In this document: one piece after another, positions 23,775 through 36,640 of the stretch
Position numbering within the stretch: the stretch's first letter is position 1
Layout of the letters: every line of letters begins with the position of its first letter
From: Petaurus breviceps papuanus
Lineage: Eukaryota; Chordata; Mammalia; Diprotodontia; Petauridae
Direction of reading: 5' to 3'
Assembly: GCA_028583685.1 (NCBI GenBank)
Contig: JAMXIF010000058.1
Coordinates: 10,941,437 to 11,005,436, forward strand
DNA length: 64,000 bases
Program-made: the position numbers and the translations under genes
Notes under the pieces: model-generated
What the model was told of the DNA's origin: nothing
What the model saw: only the letters and a program-made list of their open reading frames with translations
The model's database searches: none

Positions 23775-23920
23775 TGGTAATGAAATCAAATATATTTGTA
23801 TAATGCTTTACAAAGCATTTACTTTACATTAACCATATGAGGTAAAGAGTATATTATTCCCATTTTACAGAGGCTAGGTGACTTGACCATAGTCACATCA
23901 CTAATGACAAATCTAGGACT
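23775..23920 (-). mobile_element. MIR SINE
   Basis: It contains 'tgtataatgctttacaaagc', 'tatgaggtaaagagtatatt' and 'cccattttacagaggctagg'. This is antisense MIR, immediately followed by another SINE. Confidence 0.7.
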
Positions 23921-23924
23921 TAGA

Positions 23925-24095
23925 ATAATAGAATCATAGCTCTAGAGCTGGAAGGGAGCTCAGGTCATCTTGTCCAACACCTTCATTTTACAGATGAGGA
24001 AACTGAGCCCCAGAGGGCTTAAGAAAATGACTTTCCCTCAGAGGTAATAAATGGCAATTTTGAACCAAGGCTTTTTCACTACACTGCCTCTCTAA
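23925..24095 (-). mobile_element. MIR3-like SINE with CR1/L3-type tail
   Basis: 'aatagaatcatagctctaga' opens the tail, then 'ggtcatcttgtccaacac' and 'cagatgaggaaactgagccc'. It is better preserved than the copy at 7993. Confidence 0.7.
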
Positions 24096-24579
24096 GAGGG
24101 TGGATTGGAAGATACTACTAGAGAGCCAAAGGGTCATGCTTAGCGACCCTTGGGCCAGAGCCAGGCAAGGTAGCAATGAGTAGCTCTGTGCAGAGGTGTC
24201 TCTCAGTGCTTAGGTCTGTCACAGGGAAGAGCTGAGCTGGCCTTTTCACCCTCTTCCCAGGGTAGTGACTCATTTCTGCCTCTGCTTTTCACCTTTCTGA
24301 AATGAGAATCCTAGTGGCCACTAGAAACAGTATACTGCTTCTCCTTTGCCAAATTTAAAAGCAGAGTAAGCCAGATTACATATGTGGAGGGTGATAGGGG
24401 ACTAACATGTTCTCTACATGAACCACACAAATAGAGACCTCTTAAGTTAATGTTCCATCACACATATAATGAACATTTTCCCAAGTTTTATAGTTCTATG
24501 GGTTTATTGCCTATAGGATTCCAAATTTGGAGAGAAGATTGGAATTATAATAAATAGTAGAAATAATTAAGTGGAAAAA

Positions 24580-24770
24580 ATTCTAATTTTGGACTTAGGG
24601 AACTGAAGTTGGAATCCAGGTCAGCTATTTATAGCTCATACATACTTACTATGTATGTGACCTCGAGCAAGTCATTTCTCTCTGGATTTTAGTTTCCTCT
24701 TTTGTAAAATGAGGGGGTTGTAGTAGATGACCTCCAAATTCCCTCCTAGCTCTAAATCTTTGAACCTGTG
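24580..24770 (+). mobile_element. MIR-type SINE
   Basis: The order 'tgacctcgagcaagtcattt', 'ttttagtttcctcttttgta', 'tagtagatgacctccaaatt', 'ctagctctaaatctttgaac' is a sense CORE-SINE with a CR1/L3-type end. Confidence 0.7.
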
Positions 24771-24904
24771 AAAAGAAATGAATAACACTTGGACAGGGGA
24801 ACCATGAAGACTCCTTCAGAAAGACTAGCCCCAGCCCAAAGATGGATTTTATCTGCCTTCCACTTAGACCTCATCCAGACTTCAGTTTTCCTCCTTAACT
24901 AAGT

Positions 24905-25925
24905 TGAAACATTGTAGGTTTCTTGTTTTAATTTAATTTGTATTATGAATATAAACATCAGCAAATCAATTTCAATATAAAAAGAAAAACTTGTAAAAAG
25001 GATTGTATATCAAACTATGGATTTATTACATAGAGTTTGGTGGTTGTGTTTACATTTATATAATATACACACACACGCACACACATTACACTTAATATGA
25101 TAGTAATAAATTTGCCCTGCTTTTCTGTGGCCCCTTTTCTGAACTTCTGTTTCTTCTTTGTATATTTGTAATACTTTATTGATATTCTTATTTTTGTGTA
25201 CCCATAAACTCCCCTCAATAGAACTACTCCTTGGTTATAGTATATATAGTCAAGTAGAACATCTGCATTGAGTGTCTGAAAATGTATTTCATTCTACATC
25301 TCTATTCTACCTCTGTCAAGTCACAGTTGAACTTCACATTGATCAGAGTTCTTTCAAAGTTGTTTCTCTTTACATTAATGTAGTCATAATATAAATTGTT
25401 CTTCTGGTCTTGTTCACTTTATTCTGTATCACTTCATACAAGTTTCCCTGGATTTCTCTGAATCCAATAATTTCTTATAACACAATAATACTCTGTTCAT
25501 ATGCCATAATTTGTACAACCATTCCTCAGAAGATGAATAAGCACTTTATTTCTAGTTCTTTGTCACAACAAAGAGGGTTGCTATCAATATTTTTGTACAT
25601 ATGGAACCTCAGAATTGTTTTAATTATGTTTCTCTTATTAATGATTTGGAGCATTTTTTCATGTTTGTTTTCAGATAGTTTATATTTCTTCCTTTGAAAA
25701 CTGCTTGTTCATATTGTTTGAACATTTTCCTATTGGGAAATTTTTCTCATTCTTAAATATTTGATTTAGTTCCCCATGTGTATTCAGTATTAGATTTTTA
25801 TGGGAGAAATTTGCTGCAAAGATAGTTCCTAGTTAACTGTTTTCTTTAAAATTCTAACCTCATTGAATTTTATTGTGTAGAAGCATCTCAATTTTATGTA
25901 ATCAAAATTGTCCATTTTATCTGTT
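24905..25925 (-). mobile_element. LINE-1 fragment (3' UTR and ORF2 end)
   Basis: Antisense L1 with the marsupial-type order. 'ttctttcaaagttgtttctc' lies in the 3' UTR. 'tttcttataacacaataata' and 'atatgccataatttgtacaa' encode the MEYY/W-type ORF2 end. 'ttttatgtaatcaaaattgt' lies further into ORF2. It is diverged and inactive. A CA run sits at about 25069-25085. Confidence 0.75.
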
Positions 25926-25929
25926 ATTA

Positions 25930-26370
25930 ATCAGTCAACAGGTAAATTTATTACACATCCAACATCCACTGTGTGCCAAGCATTGTCCTAAACTCTAGAA
26001 TTCAAACACAAAAACATGAAACAATCCTTGCTATCAAGTAGTTAACATTCTATCAAGGCAGACAACATATACAAGTATATACAGAATGAATTTAAATAAG
26101 TAAGGTAAGTGTAAAGTAATTAGTGACAGGACACTAGCAGAGCAGACTTTGTGTAGAAAGTCATGTTTGATCTTGGAAGAAAAAGTGCATTCCAAACATG
26201 CAAAGACACAGAGATGGGAAATAGAGCACCATGGAGGAGAAATGGAGAGCCAGCTGGTTTGGGCTATAGGATATATATAGAATGAGGCTGGAAAGATGGA
26301 GTGAAGAGAGGTGATGAAGGGCCTTCAAAGCCAAATGTTTTATCCTAGAGCTACTGTGGTTTACTGATTA
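25930..26370 (-). mobile_element. L2 3' region
   Basis: It starts 'tccactgtgtgccaagcatt' and continues with the L2 body ('catgtttgatcttggaagaa', 'gtgatgaagggccttcaaag'). It directly abuts the L1 fragment at 25925. Confidence 0.7.
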
Positions 26371-26639
26371 TTATTATCATCTCTCTCCTATGTTTGATGC
26401 ATAGGTTTCTTCTCTATTCTTTTTGTTCCCATCTCATGAAAGCTTTTTCCCTATGCCCTACCCTTCCTTCTTCATAAAAATATAAGGAATGACACAAGCA
26501 ACCTGACTCATGGTTCATCCAAAATAGTTTTCCATGTTTGTATCAGAACCTATCCTTTCTGCTATTCCCTTGTATCCAGGTGGAAAAAACTATTCCTCCT
26601 TTTTTCCAAGGTTAACCCTTCTAGCTGTTCTTTTGGTTA

Positions 26640-27790
26640 CACCCCTTTGCACCTAACTTAGTACCTAACCTTTCGTCTTTCTCTAACATCTGTCTGTCCT
26701 CTGCTTTTCCCTTTTCCTACAGTTTTACACGGCCCTTCTCTACTTTGAAAAATGCCTCGAAGATATCTTGTTCCCCCTCTACCTTCTATTTATCTCCTCC
26801 ATTCTTTCATTATCAAATTTTTTAAAAAATAGAATATCAATTTCCTCACTACTCATTTACTTAACACTTGAAGCCTAACTTCCACCACCACAACTGTACT
26901 GCTGTATTACTCAAAGTTTGGAGCCAGGCCTATTTTTGTTTGGATTATAAATCAGAAGAATCCCCTAAATACAACAGAATCCTGAGGTTCCTTCCAACCA
27001 TAAGATGCTGTAATCCTATGATATCCTAATTGCTAAATCAGTTCTTTCTTCAGTGGTATCTCTTGAATGTAATATTTAACACTGTTGACTACTTTTATTA
27101 TATTGAAACTCTCTTATTCTTTGGTTTTGGAGACATTGCTCTATCCTGGTTCTAATTACTTACTCTCCCTCTCCCCCCCCCCCAACACAGAAAAAAGTTC
27201 CCTAACCTCATTTCTCAAACTGTTATTTATCCAACACTCTCCCCATCAGAGAGCTCTACATATAGCTTCAATGGTATGTTGAAATGGATATATTCTACTG
27301 TTTTATGTGGATTATTTCTACCTCTAAATCTCTAGTACTGGCTTCTGTCCTTTTGGACATTTCCACTTGACTTCCTCACCATCATCTCATAGTCAACATA
27401 TCTAAAAACAAACTCCTCCCTGCTCTTCACTGCAAAGCATCTTTACTGTTTCCATCTATGATACTATAATTCTCCAAGCCATTCATACTCCTCCATAGTT
27501 AATCAGTCATCAGCCCCTGCCCTTCATCTATTTTGATGTTTCTCACATCTGTTTCTTCCTTTCAGTTTTCACCACCATGACGCTAGTTCAGGTTTTATCA
27601 CCTATAGTCTCCCTACCCCACCCCCAGCTCATTCTGCAAACAACCACCAGATTAATTCCCTTTAAAACAATGCTTTGATCCTTTCACTTTCCTCCTCATA
27701 AACCCTCAAAGACCTCTTTATAAATCCCTGGTATTTAAGACTTACCCAAATCTAACTACAATTTTAACTTTCAAACAATAATATTTATTC
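26640..27790 (+). mobile_element. L2 LINE copy, old
   Basis: Sense L2 blocks in order: 'ttaacactgttgactacttt', 'atctaaaaacaaactcctcc', 'catagtctccctaccccacc', 'ccaccagattaattcccttt', 'gacctctttataaatccctg'. It is heavily diverged and includes a poly-C run at about 27172-27183. The 5' limit is approximate. Confidence 0.6.
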
Positions 27791-28724
27791 TTCACCCTTA
27801 TAAACTGTGCCCAAAATGGTCTATTCACTGCATTTCCTGTGTGTGTATATGTATACACACATGCATTGTGCACATTGCGGCATGAAAAAAAATAGTTGCC
27901 TGACCCACACCTCTCCCAATGAGACCCCCCCCCCCACCATCCCATCTCACTTAGGTGCCTTTGTTATCCTGCCTTTTCTGTTCTTTATTTGACTCTAGGG
28001 CTACTTTTGATAAGGGAAGCTTCTTATTCCTATAAACTAACTGATTGTATAGCCTGTGAAGTATGTTTCCCATGAGAATAAAGTTGATCCACCAAACACG
28101 TAGTACTCCTTCTAGGATACTCTTCTACCATCAGTCATTCATGAACCCTAACTGCACAACAACCTTCTAGATACAGACACATATCCCCAGCAAGCAGGTC
28201 ACCTTGTCTCTAGATAGGGATCTTGGAGGTTCAAGAGGTGGGGTGAGCCTGCCGAAGCCCCTAAGCAAGGGCGTGATATCAACTCTGGCTCTCAGAGAGC
28301 CATTCATCAAGGCCAGGAGGCCTGTGCTAAGTGACAAAGTACACAGAAATGTGCAGATCCACTCCAGAGGGGCAGTGGCAGGTGGAGTTATCAGAAGAGT
28401 CTTCTTTGGAGACATGACTTCTAAGCCTAGCTTTTAAGAACATGAGGCATGGATTGGCAGAGTAAGTGGAATAAATGGCATGACTGGGATGGGGAAATAG
28501 CATAAGGAAAGCACTGTTACACTCTGCCTCTCCAGACAAAATTTTGTAAGAATCCCATTCCCCTTCTCACCTATGAAGGTTCTATCCAAATGGAACCTGC
28601 ACCCTTTGTGCCTCCTTTGGCCACATTCAAAATGCTTTGCTGGAGCATTTGATATCTACCAACAGTGGACAAAGTTCTAAGAAGTTGGGCAGGGAGGAAC
28701 TCACACAGACTTACAAGTGGGTTG

Positions 28725-28925
28725 TTTTAGTGAGTCAGTGAGATGCAGTGGATAGTGCATCTGATTAAGATCTGATTTCAAATCCTACCTCAGGCACGTA
28801 CTAGCTCTGTGACCCTAGACAAGTCACTTAGCCTATGTGGGCTTCAGTTTCTTCATCTGTAAAATGGAGGGATATGATTAAGTGGCCTCAGGTTCCTTCC
28901 AGCTCTGGATCAATTATCCTGTGAT
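28725..28925 (+). mobile_element. MIR/CORE-SINE
   Basis: 'gatgcagtggatagtgcatc' begins the head. 'agctctgtgaccctagacaa', 'tttcttcatctgtaaaatgg' and 'ggttccttccagctctggat' follow. Sense orientation. Confidence 0.75.
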
Positions 28926-28929
28926 CCAT

Positions 28930-30160
28930 ACATAGCAAGAAATAAGAGATTTAAGGGGAGATAGAAGGGAACCCTGCCAGAGCATAATCTTCTCTCCTTG
29001 CTTTATAAGGGAGAAAAAAAGAAATGGGAAAACTCCGTCCCTTACTCCTTTTCCCTCTGCCCCCTCCTCTACTGTCTGAGACTAACTTTTTAATTCCTTT
29101 CTACCCTTGTAGCTCTGGGCCCCTCACCACCTCTACACAGCATTTCAGAAAGAGTAAACGCTTGTCTGTATCTCTGAAAACATTTTTTAAAAATATTGCC
29201 TACATGGTATTTACACTGAGTGCAGGGGTGGCAGTGGGTGACTAAAAGCTTTCTTCAGGGGATACCATGGCAGGAAACCATCCAGCAGCCAACTTTGCAT
29301 TGCATTGATGGTGTGTATCAGCAACACAGGAACTTAAAACCCCCTTTGGAGGCACAGTGGACAAGGGCAGCTCGAGCTATTCAAGGAGCTTGGTCAAACC
29401 AAAGTGTTTTCCCTCAGAGATTTGCCCCCCTCCACTTGAAAGGGACTCTGCATCTTCCCCTTCAGTTCACTTTTGGCTTCAGAGATAACCCAGTCAGAGC
29501 CTCGTTTCCTTCCTTCTGTTTTAGAACAGTATCACCTGCCTGAGGGTAATGCCCCTTCTGGGGGCAGGTGTCCTGGTCTTCAATTCTGCTTACAGCAAGA
29601 AAGTAATCAAATACAGCAGGGCTAATGAAGTCACTGTGGCCCCTTTGGAGGCAGCACAAAACAGCTACTCCCTAAAGGAAAGCAAGGTTGAGTTAGCCCA
29701 AGCAGATGAGCAGGCCTGAGGGGCCCCTCAGCAGCTCCAGGGACCTTATAAAAACTGAGTTGTATTTGGGACATTTGGTTGAAATAGGGAACATTGAAAT
29801 AATTGAGATTAATGGAACCCTGGCTCCTATTAGCAGGATGGTCAGAAAACAAAATTAGTTAAACTGCTGACCCACCCCTTTCACCCTATCTCCTACCTCT
29901 ATTCTTTCATACCATTGTATTTCAAAGCTTTCAAGGTCTGGTTATAAAGCCAGAGATATTAGATTTAGAGTCCAGCGTAGGGGGAGGGGGAGTGGAGTGG
30001 GGATGGGATAGGGAGACAATAGCTGGAATGTTAGGTGGGAGAAAAAAGAATAACCCTCTCCTGGCAAAATGCTTATGGTCATCAGCATTATGGTTCCACT
30101 GTGGGCTCATTCAGGGAGAGATTTAGGAGGGGTTGAGAAACTGAGTAAAAACTCACTCCT
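28930..30160. other. Intronic stretch, unassigned
   Basis: Unassigned low-copy sequence. A 107-codon frame at 29220-29543 (+) has no recognisable domain. Confidence 0.4.
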
Positions 30161-30164
30161 TGTT

Positions 30165-31320
30165 AGTTTATACAAGTCTTCTCAGCTTTCTCTGATTCCA
30201 CCTCGTTTGTCATCTCTTATGCACAGTAATATTCTCATATAATCATATACTATAATCTCATCTACTCTCTAATCATTGGGCACCCTGTTAATTTCTTTGC
30301 TATGACCAAAAAAAGCAAGGTGGGGTGGGAGTGGTGTTCAGTTTTTCAGTCGTGTCTGACCCTTTGTGACGCCACTTGGGGTTTTCTTGGCAAAGATACT
30401 GGAGTGGTTTGCCATTTCCTTCTCCATCTCATTTTATAGATGAGAAAACTGAGGCAAACAGGGTTAAATGACGTGCTCAGAGTCACACCAGCTAGTAAGT
30501 GTCCGTATGGATTTGAACTCAGGAAAATAAGTTTTCCTAACTTCAGACCTAGCGCTCTAATCCAGTATGCCACCTTAGCTCAGAGACAGACTGAGAGACT
30601 TTTCTTCTTTGATTTCTGGTCAAGTATCATTGGGTTCAAGGGTAAGGAGGGTACAGTGACTTTTTGGGCATAGTTCCAAATTGCTTTCCAGGCAGGTTAG
30701 ACCACTTCCCAGCTCATCAACAATGCATTATTGTGCTGTTTTCTCCACAGCCCCCTCCAGCAATTGTCATTTTTCTTTTTTGTCATCTTTCCCAATCTGA
30801 TTGGTACAAGGTAGAAACCAAGTTGCTTTAATTCATGTTTCTCTAATTATTGGTAATTTGGAGGATTGTTTCATGTGATTTTCAGTTAGTGTCTTGGACT
30901 CCTTGTTTATACCCTTCTACCATTTACCTATTGGGAAATGACTCTTGTTCTTATACATTTTAATCCATTCCATATATATCTTAGACATGATTTTTCTGCA
31001 AAGATTTTTTTCCCAGCTGTTTTCTTTCTAATTTTAACTGCATTGGTTTTGTTTGTGCAAAAACTTTTTTATTTTACATAATCAAAATTGTTCGTTTTAT
31101 ACTCTGTGATCATCTTTGTTTCATCATGAACACAGTGGTTAAAAAAAGTATTTTCTACCCTGTTCCTCTAATTTGCTTATGATGCAGCCTTTTATAACTA
31201 AACTTCATATCCATTTGGAGATAATATGTATATGGTACGATGTGGTAATATGTAACTCACTTGTGCCAAGCTACTTTCCCAGCAGCTTTTATCAAATAAT
31301 GACTATGCCAGGAATTGGGG
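30165..31320 (-). mobile_element. LINE-1 fragment split by a SINE
   Basis: Antisense L1 homologous to the copies at 643 and 24905. 'tatgcacagtaatattctca' and 'ataatcatatactataatct' lie left of the SINE. 'agctcatcaacaatgcatta', 'ttaattcatgtttctctaat' and 'attttacataatcaaaattg' lie to the right. 'actttcccagcagcttttat' marks the innermost part. It is inactive. Confidence 0.75.
30336..30580 (-). mobile_element. Marsupial CORE-SINE (MAR1-type), nearly full length
   Basis: It begins 'tttttcagtcgtgtctgacc', then 'gttttcttggcaaagatact', 'ggagtggtttgccatttcct', 'gaggcaaacagggttaaatg' and 'tttgaactcaggaaaataag', ending 'gtatgccaccttagct'. Inserted into the L1 fragment. Confidence 0.85.
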
Positions 31321-34300
31321 GTTTGGTGCCTAAACATTGCAATGGATAGCTTCTGTCCATGATTTTTCATTAAGTCTGTGCAGGCCATGATCCTTCAACA
31401 ATCTTATTTAATCTTTCAGTAATAAGCTAGATTTGAAGGGGCTCTCATAATCCATAGTTCTGAGAGGCTCATTGTGAATAAATCTTTTTTTACTGTATTT
31501 TGATTAGTATTGCCCAAGTGCAGAACACTTCCCATGTTTTTTACTTCTCCCAGTTTTTCCCACCCTTCACTGAGGCAACAGATGGTTCCATGTGAGTTTG
31601 TTAGGGCCAGTAGAAAACAACAGTCTATTTCCTGACAGCTTCTTCCCAGAATAAAGGCTAGGGAAGGTTTTCAGTGATTAGACATCAGCAGATTCATTGC
31701 AAGGAGATAGGTCTGTAGGCTTAAACAGTGCCTGCATGAGCAGTAGCAGTTCAGACCTTAAGGGAGTAATCTCTTGGGGGAAAGATCCCTCTCCAACCTA
31801 GCAAAAGGATAATACCTCTTTCCCAAGCTGAGTGTAGGAGAAAGTAAACAGAGAGAGCCCTGAGGTGCTGAACTTTTTTTTTTTAATCAATGGCTATAAC
31901 TATTAGGCTTATCAGATTTGTGGATCACAAGACTGGGATTGATAGCAGATACTTTGGATGAAGTAGTTGGTACCCCAGTAGTTCTAGGCAGGCTAAAATG
32001 ATGAGCTGGTTCTAATTAATGATATTTACTAGGAACAGATGTACAGTCCTATACTTATATTCAAAACCGAAATTTACAAGAATGTGGTTCAAAGCAGTAT
32101 GGGGAGAAATAACGTGCCATACCAATCAAAAAATCTTAACATGATCTTATCTTAAACTGCATTAAAGGGGACATAGTAACCCCAAGAGAGAGGCAGTAGT
32201 TCCTCCGAAAGCTGTCCTGGCCTAACTACATCTATAGAATGGTATTTATCTCTAGATTCCCTTGAGTGAGTACAGGTCCACCACCTGAGTCTCCAATGTC
32301 TTGCCTGAACTGTACCAGCCACATGGTGAGTCATGGTGGAAGAGGGAGTATGGGATAAAGTAGAAAGAAATTAAGACCACCTGAAATAGAGACCGACACC
32401 CCTTGCTGCTGTCCCTGCTTAATAACTTTCACTTGTCTAGAAACCACATAGCTAGAAGAAATAGAGAAATAGGCTCAGGGGTGTACTGTACTCTGCTGCC
32501 TTCACTTGTACCTGGAGGAAAAGGAAATTGCATTTCCTTTCTAAACATATTCAGTGCTGGCAAAGGCAGCAAAGCCAACTGTGAGTCTTCCCCCTGTGCT
32601 CACCATGTCAATGAGGGAGCCTACCTCTCAGTACCTCAGAGGCATCACTGCAGGCTGCACTAACCAAAGGCAGTTTCTCCTGTGTGTCTCCAAGCTAGGT
32701 CAGCTGTAGAAGAGGCAGCCACAGGGATACTCTCACCCTCGAGAGCTCGACATGATGCTAGTTCCTCCCAAGAGACAGCTTCCTATCTCAACAACTCTCA
32801 GTTGATTTCCCTCCTGATAGGCCAGAGAACCTGGGTGCCTGCCGCAGGGCATCTTTTTCCAGGAGGGTCAGGGACAAAGAAGTCCAAGAATCTGTGTCAG
32901 TGAAAAGCACACTGAACAGGAACACTAAAGTTTAGATCTCCCCTGAAAGTATTGGAATAAGCCCTTGGATCAGCTGTTGGGATCAGGGACCTTCAAAGGA
33001 AGGCTTTGTATTTGAATCTGCCTAGTTGGCAGTTCATTTTTTTCTGAACCCAGGACAAAGTTTTATCAGTTCTCATCAACCATTCCCTTGGAGAAAAGCT
33101 ATATATTGATCTCCCATGAAACAAAAAAAAGTTAGTTTTCTTCCCTTTCCCACGTTTAGAACTAAACAAGAGCCAGAATTATTTCAGTTCTATCTGGGAG
33201 ACCTCAGCCATGCTTCCTACTCAAAGTCATGGATAGAAGAAACACCATCTGGAGGCCACCTGACCTGGATGAGAGCAGTTTTTATTCTTCCTCTTGGCCA
33301 AAAACAACTTTCCACAACTGAAGGATCTTTGGGAGCTGCTAGAGTCCGTGACTATGCTCAGTATACATAGAGCCCACCAACCTACTTCAGTCTAAAGAAA
33401 CTTCTGAGAGAGATAGGGTCTCCTAAACAAAACCTGGGATAGAAGGGGTTAAGACTCACTACTGGCCTCCAGCCTTGGGTTTTCCTAGGAAGATGAACAG
33501 TCTGCTTTCCTTATTGTCTGCACCAAAGGAACAGATTGCGTCAGTTTGTAAACTGTGTTACCGCTTGCAAAGGCCTGGAGTCAGCAGGTTTTCATTTCCC
33601 GGCAGATGAGGACGCTGCTGATCAGTTTGGCTGCTACATCTCTGCCTCAGGCAGGACCCAGGAGCCTCCCCATCATTCTACTCTTCATTCTGCACATGGG
33701 GAAAAGGCACTCAAGTAAAAAGAGCGTCAGTCTTCATGCAGAGAGACCCCACTTACCTTGGATCCAGAAGCTCAGGCCCCCTCTTAGCACTGTGCCAATC
33801 TGTGCTTGGCTGCCAAGCATTCCCGGGGTTTGGCGTATGCCAGAGTTTGGATGTCAGGAAAGTGGTTGCATGAAAAGGCATATAGCTATATGAATCGGGC
33901 TTCAAGGAGTCAGACGCTTGGGTGGTGGTGAGGAATTTGGACAGAGGCTCCTCATTGGGAGCTGCAATGACTGCTGCCTGCTTTCTCATTGGGAATGTGA
34001 ATATGGCCCCTGTGCTCACTCCCCGCTGCCGCACCTTCCCCCCCCCCCCCCCCAAGCTTTTCTGCCCTGGCCACTTCCCACTGAAGTCCCAAGAAGCATT
34101 TCATAGGAGCTCTCTTGCTGCCAGGGTCGCTCCATTATCTCCTCATAGTAGTTACTTGAGGTGGGATGAGCAGGGCTATGCTGCTACTCTTGAGTGTCAT
34201 CACTGGTCAAATATGTGGCTCATCTTATAGCCCTAAGCTGCAGTCCTCATACAGGGTTAAGTCCAGCAAAACACCCAGTTCCTTAGCATGTTCTCTTGAG

Positions 34301-34554
34301 TTGAATGAGGTCCCTCCAGCCCCATTCCACTGTAGGTGGCCCCTCTCCATACATGGCTGACAACCTGAAATAGATGCAAGCTCTCTCCCTTTCCCCATCC
34401 ATGCTCTCTTTCCTTATTCCTGTCTTCTGTCTCTCCATGCTTTCTCATTCCATTGCTTCTCTCCCGGTGTCTCACCAGTCCTCTGATTAAGCACAGGGTC
34501 TTTGAACAAAAGCAAACTCTCTGACTTCTCTCCCCCATATAGCAGTTCAGTTCA
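31321..34554. other. Intronic stretch, low-copy
   Basis: No recognised repeat apart from a 15-C homopolymer near 34040. The block at 33520-33650 keeps CpGs and looks non-repetitive. Open frames of up to 112 codons show no known domain. Confidence 0.5.
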
Positions 34555-34945
34555 ACAATTTTTTTTTATAACCACTATTCACAAGAGAGTAACATTAAAA
34601 GACCGTATTTTCTGTCTTCAGGGAGCTAACAGCCTAAAGGGGATGAAACATAAGTAACTATAGCACCAACAAGCACATAGGAAGTACGCAAGAGGGGTGC
34701 AAAACACCATGAGAGTTTTGAGAGAGAAAAGATCCTCTCTAACTGGGTGGGTGGGGTAAAACAGAACATGGGAGGAGGGCTTCAATACACATTCCTCTTG
34801 GGGAATGACGTGAGCAAAGGCACACAACCTTCATGGGGCATAGAATGTTGAAATAGTTGTGTGAGGACTGAAAAAGTAGGTTGGCACCATGATGTGGAGA
34901 GTCTTGAATGTGAGGCTAAGGAGTTTGAACTTTGGGGTGCAGTAC
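34555..34945 (-). mobile_element. L2 3' region
   Basis: 'ctgtcttcagggagctaaca' opens, followed by 'gtgagcaaaggcacacaacc', 'atgtggagagtcttgaatgt' and 'gtttgaactttggggtgc'. Diverged antisense L2. Confidence 0.65.
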
Positions 34946-35124
34946 GTACTTGTTTTTTTTCTTCTCCCTACTATAGATACCCCTCCACAGCTTCTTACTT
35001 ATATTATATAGCCTGTGTCACCGGCTACTTACCCTTTTGCCCCCACCCTCATAATTGTTTTTGTTTCCCTGTCTACATCTTTATTCCATCTTGTATGCTA
35101 GATAATAATAAATAATTAGAATAA

Positions 35125-35235
35125 CAATAGCTGGCATTTATATAGTGCTTTACAAATATCATCTCACGTTATCCTGCAGCAGGTATATACTTAAGAGTTA
35201 TTTAAGTCAAGGATAGAGCCAAATAATATGTAGAG
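35125..35235 (-). mobile_element. MIR fragment
   Basis: 'taacaatagctggcatttat', then 'agtgctttacaaatatcatc': the start of an antisense MIR. Confidence 0.65.
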
Positions 35236-36417
35236 CTAACAGCCCCTGATACTGGTAGGAAATTCCACCTCCCCAGATCTTAGACTTGGTTGTTGTCCCC
35301 AGAATGTTCATTGAGCCCTTGTTATGTTAGCTGTTATCTTTTCTGACAGCCCGGGGTAGAACAGCTTTCCTTGCAGTTGCCCCAGGATGGAGGTGTCCTG
35401 TGTATCTTGTTCTTTCCCTAGAACCCTCACAGGCCCTTAAGGATAATCAAGAATCCCCATCAGCTGTTTTCCAGGGATTCTGGAGCTGTCACTGGGTAAT
35501 TTCCTAAGATGCCTTAGGCATTCTGCATAGCCCAAATATCTCCTGCTGCAAGAGTGGGAGAGGTTACTTCTGTCTTTCTGGCAGAAGAAAGGAAAGAAGA
35601 TGGGGTGCATATGTGTGCATGCCCTGCTGGCTTTCCCACTGGACCATACCCTGGCATACATATATATAGCACATAGACATAGACCTCTGTTCTCTGACCC
35701 TCATCCTTACCCTACCCTTTTGTAGCTTCCAGATCAATTTGCCTTTCGTATCCGTGACATTCTTACTTTCTGGACTTTTAGTGTGGCTGTTTTCAGTCGA
35801 TGGTTAGTCTGCAGTCTTATAGGTCACTCGGAAGAGGCTACAGGAGACTCAGGCACAATATTTACACTTTCTCTGTCTGTTGTCATGCTTGCCTCGTGTC
35901 CTGCCATAGAGAAAGGTGGCCCCCTCTCTCCAGCACTTTACATCTCAGTACCTGCTCCCTAGAGGTTTAGGGACAATAGCTCCGAAGTGCAGGCCATGGT
36001 AGTAGACAGCTTTGCAAAGGAGCAGAGATTTAGGGCTCTTGTTCTCCCCCTGACTATTCCTTGCTACCAAGATGAAGGAGATAGCCCTTGATATTGTTCC
36101 TTATTTCTTAGAGTAAAAAACTGATTCTATTCATACTTTCTGTAAAGGGAGAAAAGAGTACTGGTCTGAGGGAAATAGACATGGGGAGGGGGGAACGCAC
36201 ATGTGTTTGTTGATGATAATTAGAATTTATTTCTGAAAAGGAAAGTTCTAGAGAATGACATTGAGAGCCGTATTACTTTTAGGTTTTATGTAGCACCAGC
36301 CAGCACAAAGGCGAGTGTCCCTAAGGCCTCTTCCCCTCTGTGACACAGGGGTAAGATCAGAGTAAGAGGGCCTCACTCAGTGGACACAGAGGTGTATGCC
36401 ATGCCCAGATGCAAGGA

Positions 36418-36640
36418 TCTCTTCCTCAGTAATTAGAAGAAACCCAAATTAACAGCCTGTGCCGTTTATATTAATTTGGTAAATAAGCCAGAACAATTTC
36501 ATTAGTGGCACATTAATGTGCTTGGGAGCAGGAGGACGTGTCCCACTGTGAGGCGGCAGAGCCTGCATGTTGTCACCTCCAGGAGAGCATTTGGGGTCGG
36601 GGTCAAAGGGAGATTGAGGTCAATGCCTCCGACCCCCAGC
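36418..36640. promoter_or_regulatory. Candidate conserved non-coding element
   Basis: AT-rich block with TAATTAG (36430-36436), further AATTAA/TTAATTT motifs, GAACAAT (36491-36497, SOX-like) and CATTAATG, followed by a GC-rich part with AGGTCA-like half-sites. Non-repetitive. Judged from motifs only. Confidence 0.35.
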
